Assembly: GCA_025499625.1 (NCBI GenBank)
Contig: JAFMVD010000018.1
Span: 33,726 to 97,725 of the forward strand
Direction: 5' to 3'
Length of the DNA stretch: 64,000 bases
DNA from: Carboxylicivirga fragile
GTDB taxonomy: Bacteria > Bacteroidota > Bacteroidia > Bacteroidales > Marinilabiliaceae
Shown here one piece after another: positions 1 to 9,475 of the stretch. Below the pieces are notes generated by a model. It made no database searches. It saw only the letters and a list, made by a program, of their open reading frames with translations, and had not been told where the DNA came from. The first letter of the stretch is position 1; each line of letters opens with the position of its first letter. A program made the translations under genes and the position numbers.

Positions 1-40
1 TTTTTTTCTCAAATAATTCTTTTATCAATTATACAGATCT

Positions 41-1513
41 ATGAAAAGGTTATATGTTTATTTATTTGTGGCATTGTTTTCTAGTGTCGTTACCGCGCAA
101 GATGCTCATTATTGGACCGAACAGTTTGGTACTAAATCAATGCTTCTTAGTAATTCTGTTGTAGGCGTTGTTGAAGATTTGGGGGCTGTATTTTATAATC
201 CGGCAAGATTGGGATTGGTTGATAACCCTGCTTTTGTTATAAGTGGAAAGGTATACGAATTAAATAAAGTGACCATTCATAACGCTACTGGAGATGACCC
301 CAATGCCACCAAGCGGAACAATAAATTTGGAGGTGGACCAAGTTTGGTTGCAGGTACTTTTTCGGTAAAAGGTTGGGATAACCATCATTTTGCCTATGCC
401 TTTTTAACCCGAAGGCGGATGGATACGAATATTTCTGGGGGTGCAGAGAACTATGGTCAATTAATAGAGGTTTTGCCTGGTGAAGAATACTTTAGTGGTT
501 CTATTAATACCAATAAGAAATTTAACGAAGAGTGGATGGGAGGGACTTGGTCATACAGTGGTAACGATAAATTTAGTATTGGTGTAACTGGATTTCTTAA
601 TATACGTGATCAGAATGCCTCTGGAGTAACGCAGCTTCAGGCTTATAATCATACCGATGTGGCACTTTATCAAAATAGGAAGTCATATAGTTTTAAGAAC
701 TATGGCTTATTATTTAAGATTGGTTTAGCAGCTGAGTTAGATCCTGTTCAAATCGGTTTAACTATTACTACTCCAACCATAGGATTAAAAGGAGAGGGTA
801 CTTTTAATTATGAGCAATATCTTGCAGGCGTAGGTTCAGAAGATGCTATATATGTTCGCAATAATCAAAGTGGCGTAAATTGCAATTACAAAACACCTTT
901 CTCCGTTGCAGTAGGAGTAGGTGTAGAACTTTGGGGAGGTAAATTAATGGGGAGTGGAGAATACTTTCATAAAATCAACAACTATACCATTATGCAAGGA
1001 GAGACCTTTACTGGTCAAAGTACTGGTACTGATATAACACCAATGTTACAAGATAAGTTGAGTTCGGTAATAAATTTTGGTGTTGGATATAATTATGTAT
1101 TCAATGAGCACATAAGTGGTTACTTGAGTTATTCCACGGATTATTCAGCAGCGGTTAATTCAAATAAAAACTTGGATGATTATTCGATGGATCTTCAATC
1201 TTCTACATTTTTTTCAAACATCAACCATTATGGAGGTGGCGTTGTATTGGATTTTCCAAGGGCAGATATTACCCTAGGTGCTACTCTTGCAAGTGCTAAA
1301 TATCCCATTTCGCAACCCATCGATTTTCCCGATGGAGACGGCGGATCAATTGTAGATCCCGATAAATATTCGGATGTCAGTTGGAATAGATGGCGCTTTA
1401 TTGTTGGTATATCAGTGCCATTTGTGAACGAAGCTGCCAAAAGATTGGAAGATAAATTGACAAAAAAACTTCAAAAAAAGCAAAGAGATAAGCCTAAAAA
1501 GAAAGACCAGTAA
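41..1513 (+). CDS. Outer-membrane beta-barrel protein, FadL/OmpP1-like
   Basis: The 490-residue product starts with a Sec signal peptide (about residues 1-19, ending TAQ). The mature N-terminus has the NSVVGVVEDL...YNPARLGL segment common to FadL/TodX and PorV-type Bacteroidota barrels, where an asparagine-proline motif sits in the N-terminal plug. The rest alternates polar and aromatic residues with many glycines, as in beta-strands. The C-terminus is unusual: a lysine-rich tail of about 25 residues replaces the aromatic last residue typical of barrels. The likely role is uptake of a hydrophobic ligand or an outer-membrane structural role; the substrate cannot be told. The gene appears to stand alone and is followed by a palindrome at 1565-1586. 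The family assignment is fairly safe, the function is not. Confidence 0.7.
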   Translation: MKRLYVYLFVALFSSVVTAQDAHYWTEQFGTKSMLLSNSVVGVVEDLGAVFYNPARLGLVDNPAFVISGKVYELNKVTIHNATGDDPNATKRNNKFGGGPSLVAGTFSVKGWDNHHFAYAFLTRRRMDTNISGGAENYGQLIEVLPGEEYFSGSINTNKKFNEEWMGGTWSYSGNDKFSIGVTGFLNIRDQNASGVTQLQAYNHTDVALYQNRKSYSFKNYGLLFKIGLAAELDPVQIGLTITTPTIGLKGEGTFNYEQYLAGVGSEDAIYVRNNQSGVNCNYKTPFSVAVGVGVELWGGKLMGSGEYFHKINNYTIMQGETFTGQSTGTDITPMLQDKLSSVINFGVGYNYVFNEHISGYLSYSTDYSAAVNSNKNLDDYSMDLQSSTFFSNINHYGGGVVLDFPRADITLGATLASAKYPISQPIDFPDGDGGSIVDPDKYSDVSWNRWRFIVGISVPFVNEAAKRLEDKLTKKLQKKQRDKPKKKDQ

Positions 1514-1564
1514 AATATTTAAAAATAAATATTCATCCTAATTGGTTTTAAAAAATAAAAGACC

Positions 1565-1586
1565 GGTTTCTAAAGCTTTAGAAACC
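1565..1586. terminator. Perfect 11-bp palindrome, possible terminator
   Basis: The arms GGTTTCTAAAG and CTTTAGAAACC form a perfect inverted repeat with no spacer, 51 bases after the stop of the first gene. The plus side lacks a T run. The minus side reads into TTTTATTTTTT, so it would work better as a terminator of leftward transcription coming past the tRNA. Confidence 0.4.
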
Positions 1587-1711
1587 GATCAGTTCATTGC
1601 TGTAGCGAAGTTTCTGATAAATATTTTGGACCTTCGTCAGTCACGAAATAGGTCACAAAAAATATGCATTTATACCGTTTAGAATGATTTATTACGATTT
1701 GTATAAACACA

Positions 1712-1747
1712 AAAAAGCCTGTAAATCGAACGATTTACAGGCTTTTT
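1712..1747 (-). terminator. Intrinsic terminator of tRNA-Arg (bidirectional)
   Basis: A nearly perfect hairpin with AAAAAGCCTGTAAATCG and its complement around a small GAAC-centred loop, bounded by A and T runs on both sides. It lies 23 bases downstream of the leftward tRNA and can also stop rightward transcription. Confidence 0.8.
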
Positions 1748-1770
1748 ATACAATTTGATATCTTGTTATG

Positions 1771-1844
1771 TGATCCCGGCAGGACTCGAACCTGCAACCT
1801 CTGCGGCCGTAACGCAGTGCTCTATCCAATTAAGCTACGGAACC
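1771..1844 (-). tRNA. tRNA-Arg (anticodon ACG)
   Basis: The minus strand folds as a complete 74-base cloverleaf. The acceptor stem GGTTCCG pairs with CGGGATC (with G-U pairs), followed by discriminator A. The D arm is GCTTAATTGGATAGAGC, the anticodon stem is CTGCG/CGCAG around the loop TTACGGC (anticodon ACG), and the T arm is GCAGG-TTCGAGT-CCTGC. CCA is not encoded. A34 would be edited to inosine to read CGU, CGC and CGA. No other tRNA lies nearby. Confidence 0.95.
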
Positions 1845-1978
1845 GTATTTGCATCGTTTCTGAACCCGTTTGGCTCAAATGCGGTGCAAAGAAAAGTAAA
1901 AGGATTTTATTTACCAAAACTATTTTCAACAATGTTTGAATCTTGAAAATAAGCTACTGGTTTCCAGTTAAAATGTCT

Positions 1979-2686
1979 TTAGCCTTCGCTCTGGTAGGCT
2001 TTTACTTTACCTCCTGTATTTTCTTTTTTCTCAATTTTAGCTGGTTCTCCTTTATAGTTTACTACACCACCCGAACCTGCTGTTGCAATCAATTTTTTAC
2101 TTGCGTTAACTTCTACGTTACTACCAAGAGTTGCCTTAGCAACCGTTTCTTCGCACTCTAAAGGATAACACAGGTATTTACCACCTGTTCCCATATTTAC
2201 TTCCTGCGTTTTCGTTACGCCTGATAATTCAACTCGAGAGGCCGAACCAGATACTTCTATGGCATTAACATCAACATCTAATTCTACACTAGAATCTGTT
2301 CCTGCTCTTACTTTAAGCTTATCTGCGTAAATGGTGTTATCGGCATCAAGGCTGGCTCCTGAACCAACTTCTATTTCACGAATGGTATTATAAGTAACAT
2401 AAACCTGAACAGCCATGTCTTTATATATCTTCGTTTTCATTTTTAATACTAATTGACGACTTTTTATGCTGCTCACAACATCACTTAGTTCACCATTACG
2501 TATATGTATCTCTATCGATTCTTTATTGCCTTCAACCAGAGTTACATTAATACCTTTACTGGCTTTCACCTTGTCGAAAGAGCCCATCTTTCTAACCTGT
2601 GTTTGTTCATTAGCTTCGTTTTCTTCCTGGGCTACAGTGTTTCCTATAAATAGTGCAAAAAGTAAGAGGGTGCTTAAAAATCTCAT
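1979..2686 (-). CDS. DUF2807 (head GIN domain) exported protein
   Basis: The 235-residue product has a signal peptide (about 1-19, ending TVAQ) and then a right-handed beta-helix-like domain of the DUF2807 type. Markers are the opening GSFDKVKASKGINVTLVEG, the central IEVGSGASLDAD and VSGSASRVELSGV turns, and the late IATAGSGGVVNYKG segment. Such proteins are common in Bacteroidota, are exported or surface-exposed, and have no established biochemical function. A -7-like TAAATTTG lies on the minus strand at 2754-2747, about 60 bases upstream, without a clear -33 element. The domain call is confident and the role is unknown. Confidence 0.85.
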   Translation of the reverse strand: MRFLSTLLLFALFIGNTVAQEENEANEQTQVRKMGSFDKVKASKGINVTLVEGNKESIEIHIRNGELSDVVSSIKSRQLVLKMKTKIYKDMAVQVYVTYNTIREIEVGSGASLDADNTIYADKLKVRAGTDSSVELDVDVNAIEVSGSASRVELSGVTKTQEVNMGTGGKYLCYPLECEETVAKATLGSNVEVNASKKLIATAGSGGVVNYKGEPAKIEKKENTGGKVKAYQSEG

Positions 2687-2828
2687 ATCGTATCGTTTAA
2701 TTATTTTATAAAGATGTTTAGTTGTGCCAATTCAACAAAAACTGTGCAAATTTAATAAATGCTTCTTATTATATGTAATAATTGTATGTAATTACTAGTT
2801 AATTAGTGTTTTGTATTGTCAATTAAAT

Positions 2829-5786
2829 TTATGCAAATAATTCTTTCAGATCATTTTTGCTGATGTCCTTAAGTGGATTATTTGATGTAATAAATGTATC
2901 GGCCAATTCAAGTTTTCTTTCTTGTAATTTAATTATTTTTTCTTCGATACTTTCGGAAGAGATAAATTTGTAAACAAACACATTTTTAGTTTGTCCTATG
3001 CGATGCGCACGGTTGATGGCCTGTAATTCCGCAGCAGGATTCCACCATGGGTTAAGCATAAACACATAATCGGCTTCTATTAAATTTAAACCAACGCCAC
3101 CAGCCTTGAGGGAGATAAGGAAAACTCTGCAATCCTCATTTTTAGTAAACTCATCAATGGCTTTTTGTCGATTAGTGGTTGAGCCTATCAATTTTGAATA
3201 GGCCATTTTTCTTTTCTGTAAATCTTTTTCAATCAACTCAAGATCTTTTACAAAGGAAGAGAATATTAGTACTTTATGCTTTTCCGTAATCACGTTATCC
3301 AGTTTCTCAAATATTTGCTGGTACTTGCCTGATGAGCCTTTGTACTCGTCATCGATTAGGGCAGGGTGATTGGCTATTTGGCGCAATTTGGTGAGTGCCT
3401 GCAATGCTAGTATAGCATTGTTGTTCACGCCTGTTTGTTCAATGGCTTTTAATAACTCATTACGTATACCTGACTTTTCTTTTTCGTAGTATTTTTGTTG
3501 ATCTTCAGTCATGTCGCATAGCAATACTTGCTCGGTAACTGGTGGCAATTCTTTGGCTACCATATCTTTGGTGCGACGAAGAATAAACGGATTAATGAGT
3601 TGCTGTAGTTTTTTCTCTTTCTCTTCACTGCGTTTCTTTTCGATGGGACCAACGTAATGGTTCTTGAAAAAATTGAGACTGCCTAATAACCCATCGTTTA
3701 CAAAATTCATTTGTGCCCATAAATCAACCAATGCATTTTCTATTGGTGTACCCGTTAATACCAGGCGGAATTTGGAATCGAGAGTAGTGACTGCTTGGTA
3801 TATTTTTGATCCAGGGTTTTTAATGTTCTGACTTTCATCCAGTATCACATAATGAAACTGATAATGTTTTAAATAATCAATATCGTTGCGTACCACACCA
3901 TAACTGCTCAATACAATGTGATAATGCTTTAGTATGTTGCCAATTTCTTTGGTTTTTAAGCGATTGGTCCCAGTGTAGATATATACCTTTAATTTGGGAG
4001 CAAACTTCTTTATTTCGTTGGCCCAATTGTGTACCAGTGAGGTAGGCATCACAATTAAACTAGCCGCCTTATTACTTTTGTTGAAACCGACTATTGGTGT
4101 ATCAAACATAGCCAATTGTTGTTCTTCTTGAGGCTTATCTAATGATTTTTCATTTGCTTCCTGTTCTTCTTCATCGTAATGATCAAGTAAAAGAGATAAG
4201 GTTTGAATGGTTTTACCAAGCCCCATATCATCGGCCAGAATACCTCCAAAACTATTTTTATATAAGAGCTGCATCCATGTATAACCTTCCTGCTGATAAT
4301 GGCGTAATTCGGCATTTAAGCTATCCGGAGGTGTTAGCAATTCGCTGGTGTCTTGTTCAACTAAATCGTTGATGCGTTTATACCAGTTGGGTGATATTTC
4401 CTGCAGTTTTTTTGAGTCGAGTAGGTTGAAATGCATCTTGTCAAGTGTCATCTGCTCATCGTTGATATCAACAAAATGCATTAGGTCGCTAAATCGTGTG
4501 AACCATTCCATTGGAATAATAAAATATTCGCCATTGGGTAAGATGAATTCACGTTTCCCTTTTATGATGTTCTGCCGTATTTTATGAAATGGAATTTTAA
4601 ATTCACCAACAGATATGATGGCATTAATGTCGAACCAATCATTATCTTCTTCATAAGCAACTTCTAACTTTACATTACCAGTGTAAAAGGTTTCGTCAAA
4701 ACCTGATTGCGTAAGGATAATCCCTGCTTTTATTAAAACGGCGTTTTTCAGATTAGTCCACTCAATAACTTCATTTATTTGATCTTCTTTTAATAAATCA
4801 ATGTTGCTTGGCAGGTATTGCGATTCGCCTACACTTTTTAATCCTAGTTTTTTTAGTTTGCCAATGACGGCTTGCTCCTTATCAATGTCGCGTTCCAATC
4901 GGAAAAAGGTAAAATCACGCTTGTATTTTCGCATCTCAACAAAAACACGGGATTTTGTTCCTGCCAGATATTCATCTCTATCATACTTAAACTTTAATGT
5001 AAGTACAGCATTACCTGACAGATCTTTTTCGAGTAATAGAATAGGCTTCATGTCTACCTTTTTATCGAATACTCTAAACCCTTCCACTTCAACACGATGA
5101 TTGCGAATACAAGTTTTTACATAGGCATTCATATAGGTTTCTACACTTTGGGGTTTAATCAACAAGTGATTAACTCTCAGGAATGGTTGAAACTTCTTAA
5201 TATTAATTTCTTCGAATCGAAATAAACGATTATTGATTAAAAAAGTGGCAGGAGTGGCGGTGAGCTCAATTACTTCGCGGTTAGTTAAACCCATCGAAGT
5301 GTCACCCTTCATAACTTTTAAGGTGTATTTTAATCCTGAATATTCCAGTTTAAAACTAAAGATAGCTTCATCGTATGTTGGACTAACCTTGATGCGATCA
5401 GCGATGTATATTCTACTGTATTTTGGGTTTTTATAATAAACGGGGGTTTCATCGAGCGCTAGTATTTCAAGCGCCTTTGAAATCTTTTTATCGATGTATG
5501 GTCGTATGTGTTCTTCAGCGTATTTCGGATCTAACTTCTCAAAGAATAGTTTCAGGTTCTTTTGTTTCGAGAAACGTTTATAAAGGTTTTGTTCATTAAT
5601 GCTACTTAAAAGTTTAACTACTTCTGCCTGAGCTTTAGAAAATGGATAGCGATTTTGTTTGAGATGTTCCTCAGTGGCTTGCTCCGATAAGGCTAAATAG
5701 TTTTCTTCCCCATTCTCTACATAATAGGGAATGAGTGTTAAACCAATGTTTCTTTTCTCCGTAATAACAGCAATAAATTGCTCCAT
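2829..5786 (-). CDS. Snf2/Rad54-family DEAD-like helicase (ATPase)
   Basis: The 985-residue protein has an N-terminal half of about 480 residues typical of bacterial SNF2-associated regions, then the two-lobed Snf2 motor. Visible motifs are motif I DDMGLGKT (near residue 520), motif II DESQ (near 648), motif III LTGTPIEN, and in the C-terminal lobe GGVGLNL and NRAHRIGQ (near 930). The family moves on double-stranded DNA and remodels DNA-protein complexes such as stalled RNA polymerase; a strand-separating helicase activity is not expected. The gene is monocistronic, with a minus-strand -7-like TATCTTTG at 5846-5839. It has no restriction-modification or defence neighbours, so a housekeeping transcription or repair role is more likely than defence. 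The specific partner is unknown. Confidence 0.9.
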   Translation of the reverse strand: MEQFIAVITEKRNIGLTLIPYYVENGEENYLALSEQATEEHLKQNRYPFSKAQAEVVKLLSSINEQNLYKRFSKQKNLKLFFEKLDPKYAEEHIRPYIDKKISKALEILALDETPVYYKNPKYSRIYIADRIKVSPTYDEAIFSFKLEYSGLKYTLKVMKGDTSMGLTNREVIELTATPATFLINNRLFRFEEINIKKFQPFLRVNHLLIKPQSVETYMNAYVKTCIRNHRVEVEGFRVFDKKVDMKPILLLEKDLSGNAVLTLKFKYDRDEYLAGTKSRVFVEMRKYKRDFTFFRLERDIDKEQAVIGKLKKLGLKSVGESQYLPSNIDLLKEDQINEVIEWTNLKNAVLIKAGIILTQSGFDETFYTGNVKLEVAYEEDNDWFDINAIISVGEFKIPFHKIRQNIIKGKREFILPNGEYFIIPMEWFTRFSDLMHFVDINDEQMTLDKMHFNLLDSKKLQEISPNWYKRINDLVEQDTSELLTPPDSLNAELRHYQQEGYTWMQLLYKNSFGGILADDMGLGKTIQTLSLLLDHYDEEEQEANEKSLDKPQEEQQLAMFDTPIVGFNKSNKAASLIVMPTSLVHNWANEIKKFAPKLKVYIYTGTNRLKTKEIGNILKHYHIVLSSYGVVRNDIDYLKHYQFHYVILDESQNIKNPGSKIYQAVTTLDSKFRLVLTGTPIENALVDLWAQMNFVNDGLLGSLNFFKNHYVGPIEKKRSEEKEKKLQQLINPFILRRTKDMVAKELPPVTEQVLLCDMTEDQQKYYEKEKSGIRNELLKAIEQTGVNNNAILALQALTKLRQIANHPALIDDEYKGSSGKYQQIFEKLDNVITEKHKVLIFSSFVKDLELIEKDLQKRKMAYSKLIGSTTNRQKAIDEFTKNEDCRVFLISLKAGGVGLNLIEADYVFMLNPWWNPAAELQAINRAHRIGQTKNVFVYKFISSESIEEKIIKLQERKLELADTFITSNNPLKDISKNDLKELFA

Positions 5787-6150
5787 AAATGTTGTGAACT
5801 ATAAAATTTGAACCAGTGTTGAACTATACCCAAATAAGCAAAGATAATAGGAATATTAATTGTGCGAATCAGTTTCTGAATTTTTTAAGTACATTATAAA
5901 AAAAAGTCCGGTAGTTGTTAGCGAGAAGTCTGTAGCTTGTTTTGTAGTTTTTACAATTCTTAATCCCGATTGGATTAATTAGTAATAACTACGGGTGTAA
6001 CACGTGGAAAATAAAAAGTCATCAAAAGGAACCCGGAAGTGCGTTCAGCCCTTAATGTTAATAATTAGCAAAGATGAAAAATCAATCGAACATTTCTTTA
6101 ACTTATTGGTCTAATAGGCAGAGTAAATACTAAAAACACAAATATTCGAA
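5787..6150. other. 364-bp intergenic region
   Basis: The leftward promoter of the Snf2 gene probably lies here (-7-like TATCTTTG at 5846-5839, minus strand). Around 5906-5935 there is a degenerate AGTCCG / AGTCTG-TAG motif resembling the short repeats seen again near 15440-15500. No open frame, tRNA or strong hairpin was found. Confidence 0.5.
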
Positions 6151-6762
6151 ATGAAACATGTCATTATATATGCTCACCCTTCACCTAAGAGCTTTAGCTC
6201 AAAGTTGAAAAATGCGCTTAAACTAACGAGCGATGAACGTAATTGGGAAACAACGATTCGTGATTTGTATGAAATGAAATTTGATCCGGTTTTATGGCCT
6301 GTTGAATTGGCCCAATTATCGAAAGGAGAGGTGAGTGATGAGATTAGAAAGGAACAAGAATTAGTTTTAGATGCAGATATTATTTCAGTGATATATCCTT
6401 TATGGTGGGCTGGGTTTCCTGCAATCTTAAAGGGGTACATCGATAAAGTATTGGCATATGGTTTTGCCTATAAAGCTGGTAGTAATGGGATAGAAGGATT
6501 GTTGAAGAACAAGAAAGTTTACCTTTTTACATCAATGGGAAATACCATTGAGCAATATGAAAGTAAGGGACTAATCGATGCTTTTAAGAAGATACAAGGT
6601 GGCGAAATTTTCGAGTTTTGTGGAATGGATGTGCAAGCGCACCAATTTTTCCCGGAAATTCCATCCGCATCAGATGAGGAAATAAACCATCATATTGATA
6701 AAGCCTTGTCATTATTTGAACCAAATGAGGTTATACCAATTGTATTCCAAAATGATTTATAA
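6151..6762 (+). CDS. NAD(P)H-dependent oxidoreductase, flavodoxin-fold (NQO1/KefF type)
   Basis: The 203-residue protein fits the Flavodoxin_2 family. The N-terminal strand VIIYAHPSPKSFSSKL leads into the FMN/FAD phosphate-binding loop. The hallmark YPLWWAGFPAILKGYIDKV (about residues 77-95) matches the PLxWxxxPAxLKGxxDxV signature of NQO1/MdaB/KefF quinone reductases. It would reduce quinones or similar electrophiles with two electrons in the cytoplasm. No Kef potassium channel lies next to it, so a KefF ancillary role is not supported. The gene stands alone and is followed by a weak hairpin (6807-6826). Confidence 0.85.
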   Translation: MKHVIIYAHPSPKSFSSKLKNALKLTSDERNWETTIRDLYEMKFDPVLWPVELAQLSKGEVSDEIRKEQELVLDADIISVIYPLWWAGFPAILKGYIDKVLAYGFAYKAGSNGIEGLLKNKKVYLFTSMGNTIEQYESKGLIDAFKKIQGGEIFEFCGMDVQAHQFFPEIPSASDEEINHHIDKALSLFEPNEVIPIVFQNDL

Positions 6763-6806
6763 ATCATTTTGCTAATTACAATGGTTAATGCCGATACAAA
6801 AGCACA

Positions 6807-6834
6807 GATTGATTTTTTTATCAATCGTTTTGGT
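6807..6834 (+). terminator. Weak intrinsic terminator
   Basis: The arms GATTGAT and ATCAATC surround a T6 loop and are followed by GTTTTGGTTT. It lies 45 bases after the oxidoreductase stop. The stem is AT-rich and only 7 bp, hence the low confidence. Confidence 0.4.
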
Positions 6835-7045
6835 TTGTAAACGGTATTATTAGTGAGCAGTAATCATTCATTAATATTTATTTTAAGTTGATTGCAATAT
6901 AATTTTATCGCTTACTTCTCTGCTAATCTATTAGTTAGTGAGTGGTGCATTGGCTTTACCTAAAAAATGCCTCTAACACTTCAATATAAAGTTTTAAAGG
7001 CAAGTAAATATTTTTAATTTTGCACAAAATTAAAAAGTAACAAGA

Positions 7046-8383
7046 ATGTTTGAGAATCTGAGTGAAAGGCTCGAGCGGTCGTTTAAACTACTAAAAGGAG
7101 AGAGTAAAATCTCCGAACTAAATATTGCAGAAACTTTAAAGGATATTCGTCGTGCATTGTTAGATGCCGATGTTAACTATAAAACTGCAAAAGATTTTAC
7201 GGAAACCGTTAAGGAAAAGGCAATGGGACAAAATGTCCTTACTGCTGTTAAGCCTGGCGAAATGATGACAAAGCTAGTTCATGATGAATTAGCTTTGTTA
7301 ATGGGAGGTGAGTCGGTTGATATCGATTTAAAGAACAATCCAACCATCATATTAATTGCAGGTTTACAAGGTTCGGGTAAAACCACTTTCACTGGAAAAC
7401 TAGCCAATTTACTTAAAACCAAACGTTCTAAGAATCCTTTGCTTATTGCGGGTGATGTTTACCGTCCGGCGGCGATCAATCAGCTGCAGGTATTGGGTGA
7501 ACAGATTGGTGTTCAGGTTTATACCGAAGAAGGAAGTAAAGATCCTGTTAAGATTGCCAAGGATGGTATTAAAATGGCCAAAAAAGGTGCGCATGATGTT
7601 GTTATCATCGATACCGCTGGTCGTTTAGCCATTGATGAGCAGATGATGGATGAGATTTCGGCTGTTAAAAAGGCAACCAGTCCCGATGAGATTCTTTTCG
7701 TAGTGGATTCTATGACAGGTCAGGATGCTGTAAATACTGCCAAGGAATTTAACGACCGTCTTGATTTTAATGGTGTTGTACTAACCAAGCTTGATGGTGA
7801 TACACGTGGTGGAGCAGCTTTATCCATCCGTAGCGTTGTTAATAAACCAATTAAATATGTAGGTACGGGCGAGAAGATGGAAGCGCTTGATGTTTTCCAC
7901 CCGAATCGTATGGCCGACCGTATCTTGGGTATGGGTGATATCGTATCACTTGTAGAACGTGCTCAAGAGCAATTTGACGAAGAAGAGGCTCGTAAGCTTC
8001 AGAAGAAGATAGCCAAAAACCAGTTTAACTTCGATGATTTCTTGAAGCAGATTCAGCAAATCAAGAAGATGGGTAACCTTAAGGATTTGGCAGGCATGAT
8101 ACCAGGTATGGGTAAAATGCTTAAGAACATGGATTTTGACGACGATGCTTTTAAAGGTATCGAAGCTATTATTCGTTCGATGACACCTGTTGAGCGTGAT
8201 CAGCCTAGTGTGATTAACGGTAGCAGAAAAAAACGTATTGCAGCAGGTAGTGGAACATCCATTCAAGAAGTTAATCGCTTGATAAAACAATTCGACGATA
8301 CGCGCAAAGTCATGAAGATGATGACTTCAGGAAACAAAATGGGCAAGATGATGGGTAAGATGCCCATGGGAAAACGCCGATAA
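7046..8383 (+). CDS. ffh: Signal recognition particle protein Ffh
   Basis: Ffh is the GTPase of the signal recognition particle. It binds 4.5S RNA and signal sequences emerging from ribosomes and docks on FtsY at the membrane. At 445 residues it has the usual length and order: the N domain (1-95), the G domain with P-loop GLQGSGKT (106-113), DVYRPAA, DTAGR (189-193) and [14 protein letters not shown] (247-260), then the methionine-rich M domain from about 300. The M domain ends [21 protein letters not shown] -7-like TAATTTTG at 7015-7022 precedes the gene by 24 bases. An intrinsic terminator follows at 8397. No SRP RNA gene was seen in this window. Confidence 0.98.
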   Translation: MFENLSERLERSFKLLKGESKISELNIAETLKDIRRALLDADVNYKTAKDFTETVKEKAMGQNVLTAVKPGEMMTKLVHDELALLMGGESVDIDLKNNPTIILIAGLQGSGKTTFTGKLANLLKTKRSKNPLLIAGDVYRPAAINQLQVLGEQIGVQVYTEEGSKDPVKIAKDGIKMAKKGAHDVVIIDTAGRLAIDEQMMDEISAVKKATSPDEILFVVDSMTGQDAVNTAKEFNDRLDFNGVVLTKLDGDTRGGAALSIRSVVNKPIKYVGTGEKMEALDVFHPNRMADRILGMGDIVSLVERAQEQFDEEEARKLQKKIAKNQFNFDDFLKQIQQIKKMGNLKDLAGMIPGMGKMLKNMDFDDDAFKGIEAIIRSMTPVERDQPSVINGSRKKRIAAGSGTSIQEVNRLIKQFDDTRKVMKMMTSGNKMGKMMGKMPMGKRR

Positions 8384-8396
8384 ATAATATAATTTT

Positions 8397-8428
8397 AAAA
8401 GAAGCGCGTTTGTGCTTCTTTTTTTATT
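8397..8428 (+). terminator. Intrinsic terminator after ffh
   Basis: The arms AAAAGAAGC (8397-8405) and GCTTCTTTT (8414-8422) surround the loop GCGTTTGT, and the T run continues to 8426. It separates ffh from folD, so the TTG start at 8410 that would extend folD into the hairpin is unlikely. Confidence 0.8.
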
Positions 8429-8451
8429 TAACCCAGATAAAAATCAACACC

Positions 8452-9333
8452 ATGCAGTTAATTGATGGAAAAGTAACTTCAAAGGAAATTCGCAAAGAAA
8501 TAGCTGAAGAGGTTAAACAGCTTGTTGCAACTGGCGCTAAACAGCCTCATTTGGCCGCCATATTAGTTGGACACGATGGTGGGAGTGAATCGTATGTTTC
8601 GGGTAAGATGAAAGCATGCGAAGAAGTTGGATTTAAATCGAGTCTGATACGTTTCGAAGACGATGTAACAGAAGCTGAACTACTTGCTAAAGTAGACGAA
8701 TTAAACAATGATGCCGATATTGATGGTTTTATTGTGCAGTTACCATTACCAAAACACATTTCGGAAGATAAGGTGACTGACACCATTGACCCTCGTAAAG
8801 ATGTGGATGGTTTCCACCCAATCAATGTTGGTCGCATGACCATTGGTATGCCAGCATATATTTCGGCAACACCACAGGGTATTATGGAGTTACTGAAACG
8901 CTACGAAATTAATACATCGGGTAAGCATGTGGTAGTTATTGGTCGTAGTAATATTGTTGGCCGTCCAATGAGTATTCTGTTGTCTCAAAAAGGAAATCCT
9001 GGTGATTCAACTGTAACGGTTTGTCACAGTCGTACAGCTAAGCTTAAAGAGATTTGTTTAGATGCAGATATTATTATTGCAGCCATTGGTGCTCCTGGTT
9101 TTGTTAAGGGCGATATGGTTAAAGAAGGCGCGGTTGTAATTGATGTTGGTACTACACGTGTAAAAGCTGATGATACCAAATCAGGATGGCGCTTGAAGGG
9201 TGATGTTTTATTTGATGAAGTAGCTCCTAAGTGTTCGTTCATTACACCAGTTCCTGGAGGAGTAGGGCCAATGACCATTACTTCATTGATCATCAATACG
9301 CTTAAGTCGGCAAAGAAAGAGATATATAAATAA
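8452..9333 (+). CDS. folD: Bifunctional methylenetetrahydrofolate dehydrogenase / cyclohydrolase
   Basis: FolD interconverts 5,10-methylene-THF and 10-formyl-THF using NADP, supplying one-carbon units for purines and fMet-tRNA. The 293-residue product carries the substrate-site signature [14 protein letters not shown] with the catalytic lysine, the [10 protein letters not shown] segment, the [12 protein letters not shown] motif, and the NADP-binding [18 protein letters not shown]. It ends with the conserved [12 protein letters not shown]. The ATG at 8452 was chosen because the longer TTG-initiated frame (8410) starts inside the ffh terminator and adds residues absent from the family. Confidence 0.97.
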   Translation: MQLIDGKVTSKEIRKEIAEEVKQLVATGAKQPHLAAILVGHDGGSESYVSGKMKACEEVGFKSSLIRFEDDVTEAELLAKVDELNNDADIDGFIVQLPLPKHISEDKVTDTIDPRKDVDGFHPINVGRMTIGMPAYISATPQGIMELLKRYEINTSGKHVVVIGRSNIVGRPMSILLSQKGNPGDSTVTVCHSRTAKLKEICLDADIIIAAIGAPGFVKGDMVKEGAVVIDVGTTRVKADDTKSGWRLKGDVLFDEVAPKCSFITPVPGGVGPMTITSLIINTLKSAKKEIYK

Positions 9334-9338
9334 AAAAT

Positions 9339-9475
9339 AAGCTGATGGCTATCGGCTTATAGCTACTAGCTTTCCGAAAACACAAAAAGGAGCGGCTCTT
9401 TATTTACATTTTGTAATTAAAGAACCGCTCCTTTTCTTTTAATGCTATCGGCTAGAAGCCAGCAGCTATCAGCTT
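9339..9475. repeat. Nested inverted-repeat element between convergent genes
   Basis: Two imperfect outer arms lie at 9339-9373 and 9441-9475. Each is made of reiterated AGCTGAT/GGCTATCGGCT-like words, and the right arm is an inverted copy of the left. They enclose the strong terminator hairpin at 9385-9435. The right arm reaches the first base of the leftward DUF4301 stop codon. The word structure resembles short dispersed intergenic repeats rather than an insertion sequence. Confidence 0.65.
9385..9435. terminator. Long bidirectional terminator hairpin
   Basis: The arms AAAAGGAGCGGCTCTTTATTTAC and GTAATTAAAGAACCGCTCCTTTT pair over 23 positions with two mismatches around ATTTT, bounded by A and T runs. 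It serves the convergent genes folD and the DUF4301 gene. Confidence 0.8.

Noticed and set aside
1979..2711. Open frames opposite the DUF2807 gene, such as 2466-2711 on the plus strand
   Set aside because: They are shadows of a well-supported gene and have no signal, motif or spacing support.
2829..5786. Snf2 ATPase as part of a defence system
   Set aside because: Snf2 ATPases occur in some defence loci, but no nuclease, methylase or other defence gene is adjacent here.
8410..8451. N-terminal extension of folD from a TTG codon
   Set aside because: It starts within the ffh terminator and adds residues that FolD proteins do not have.
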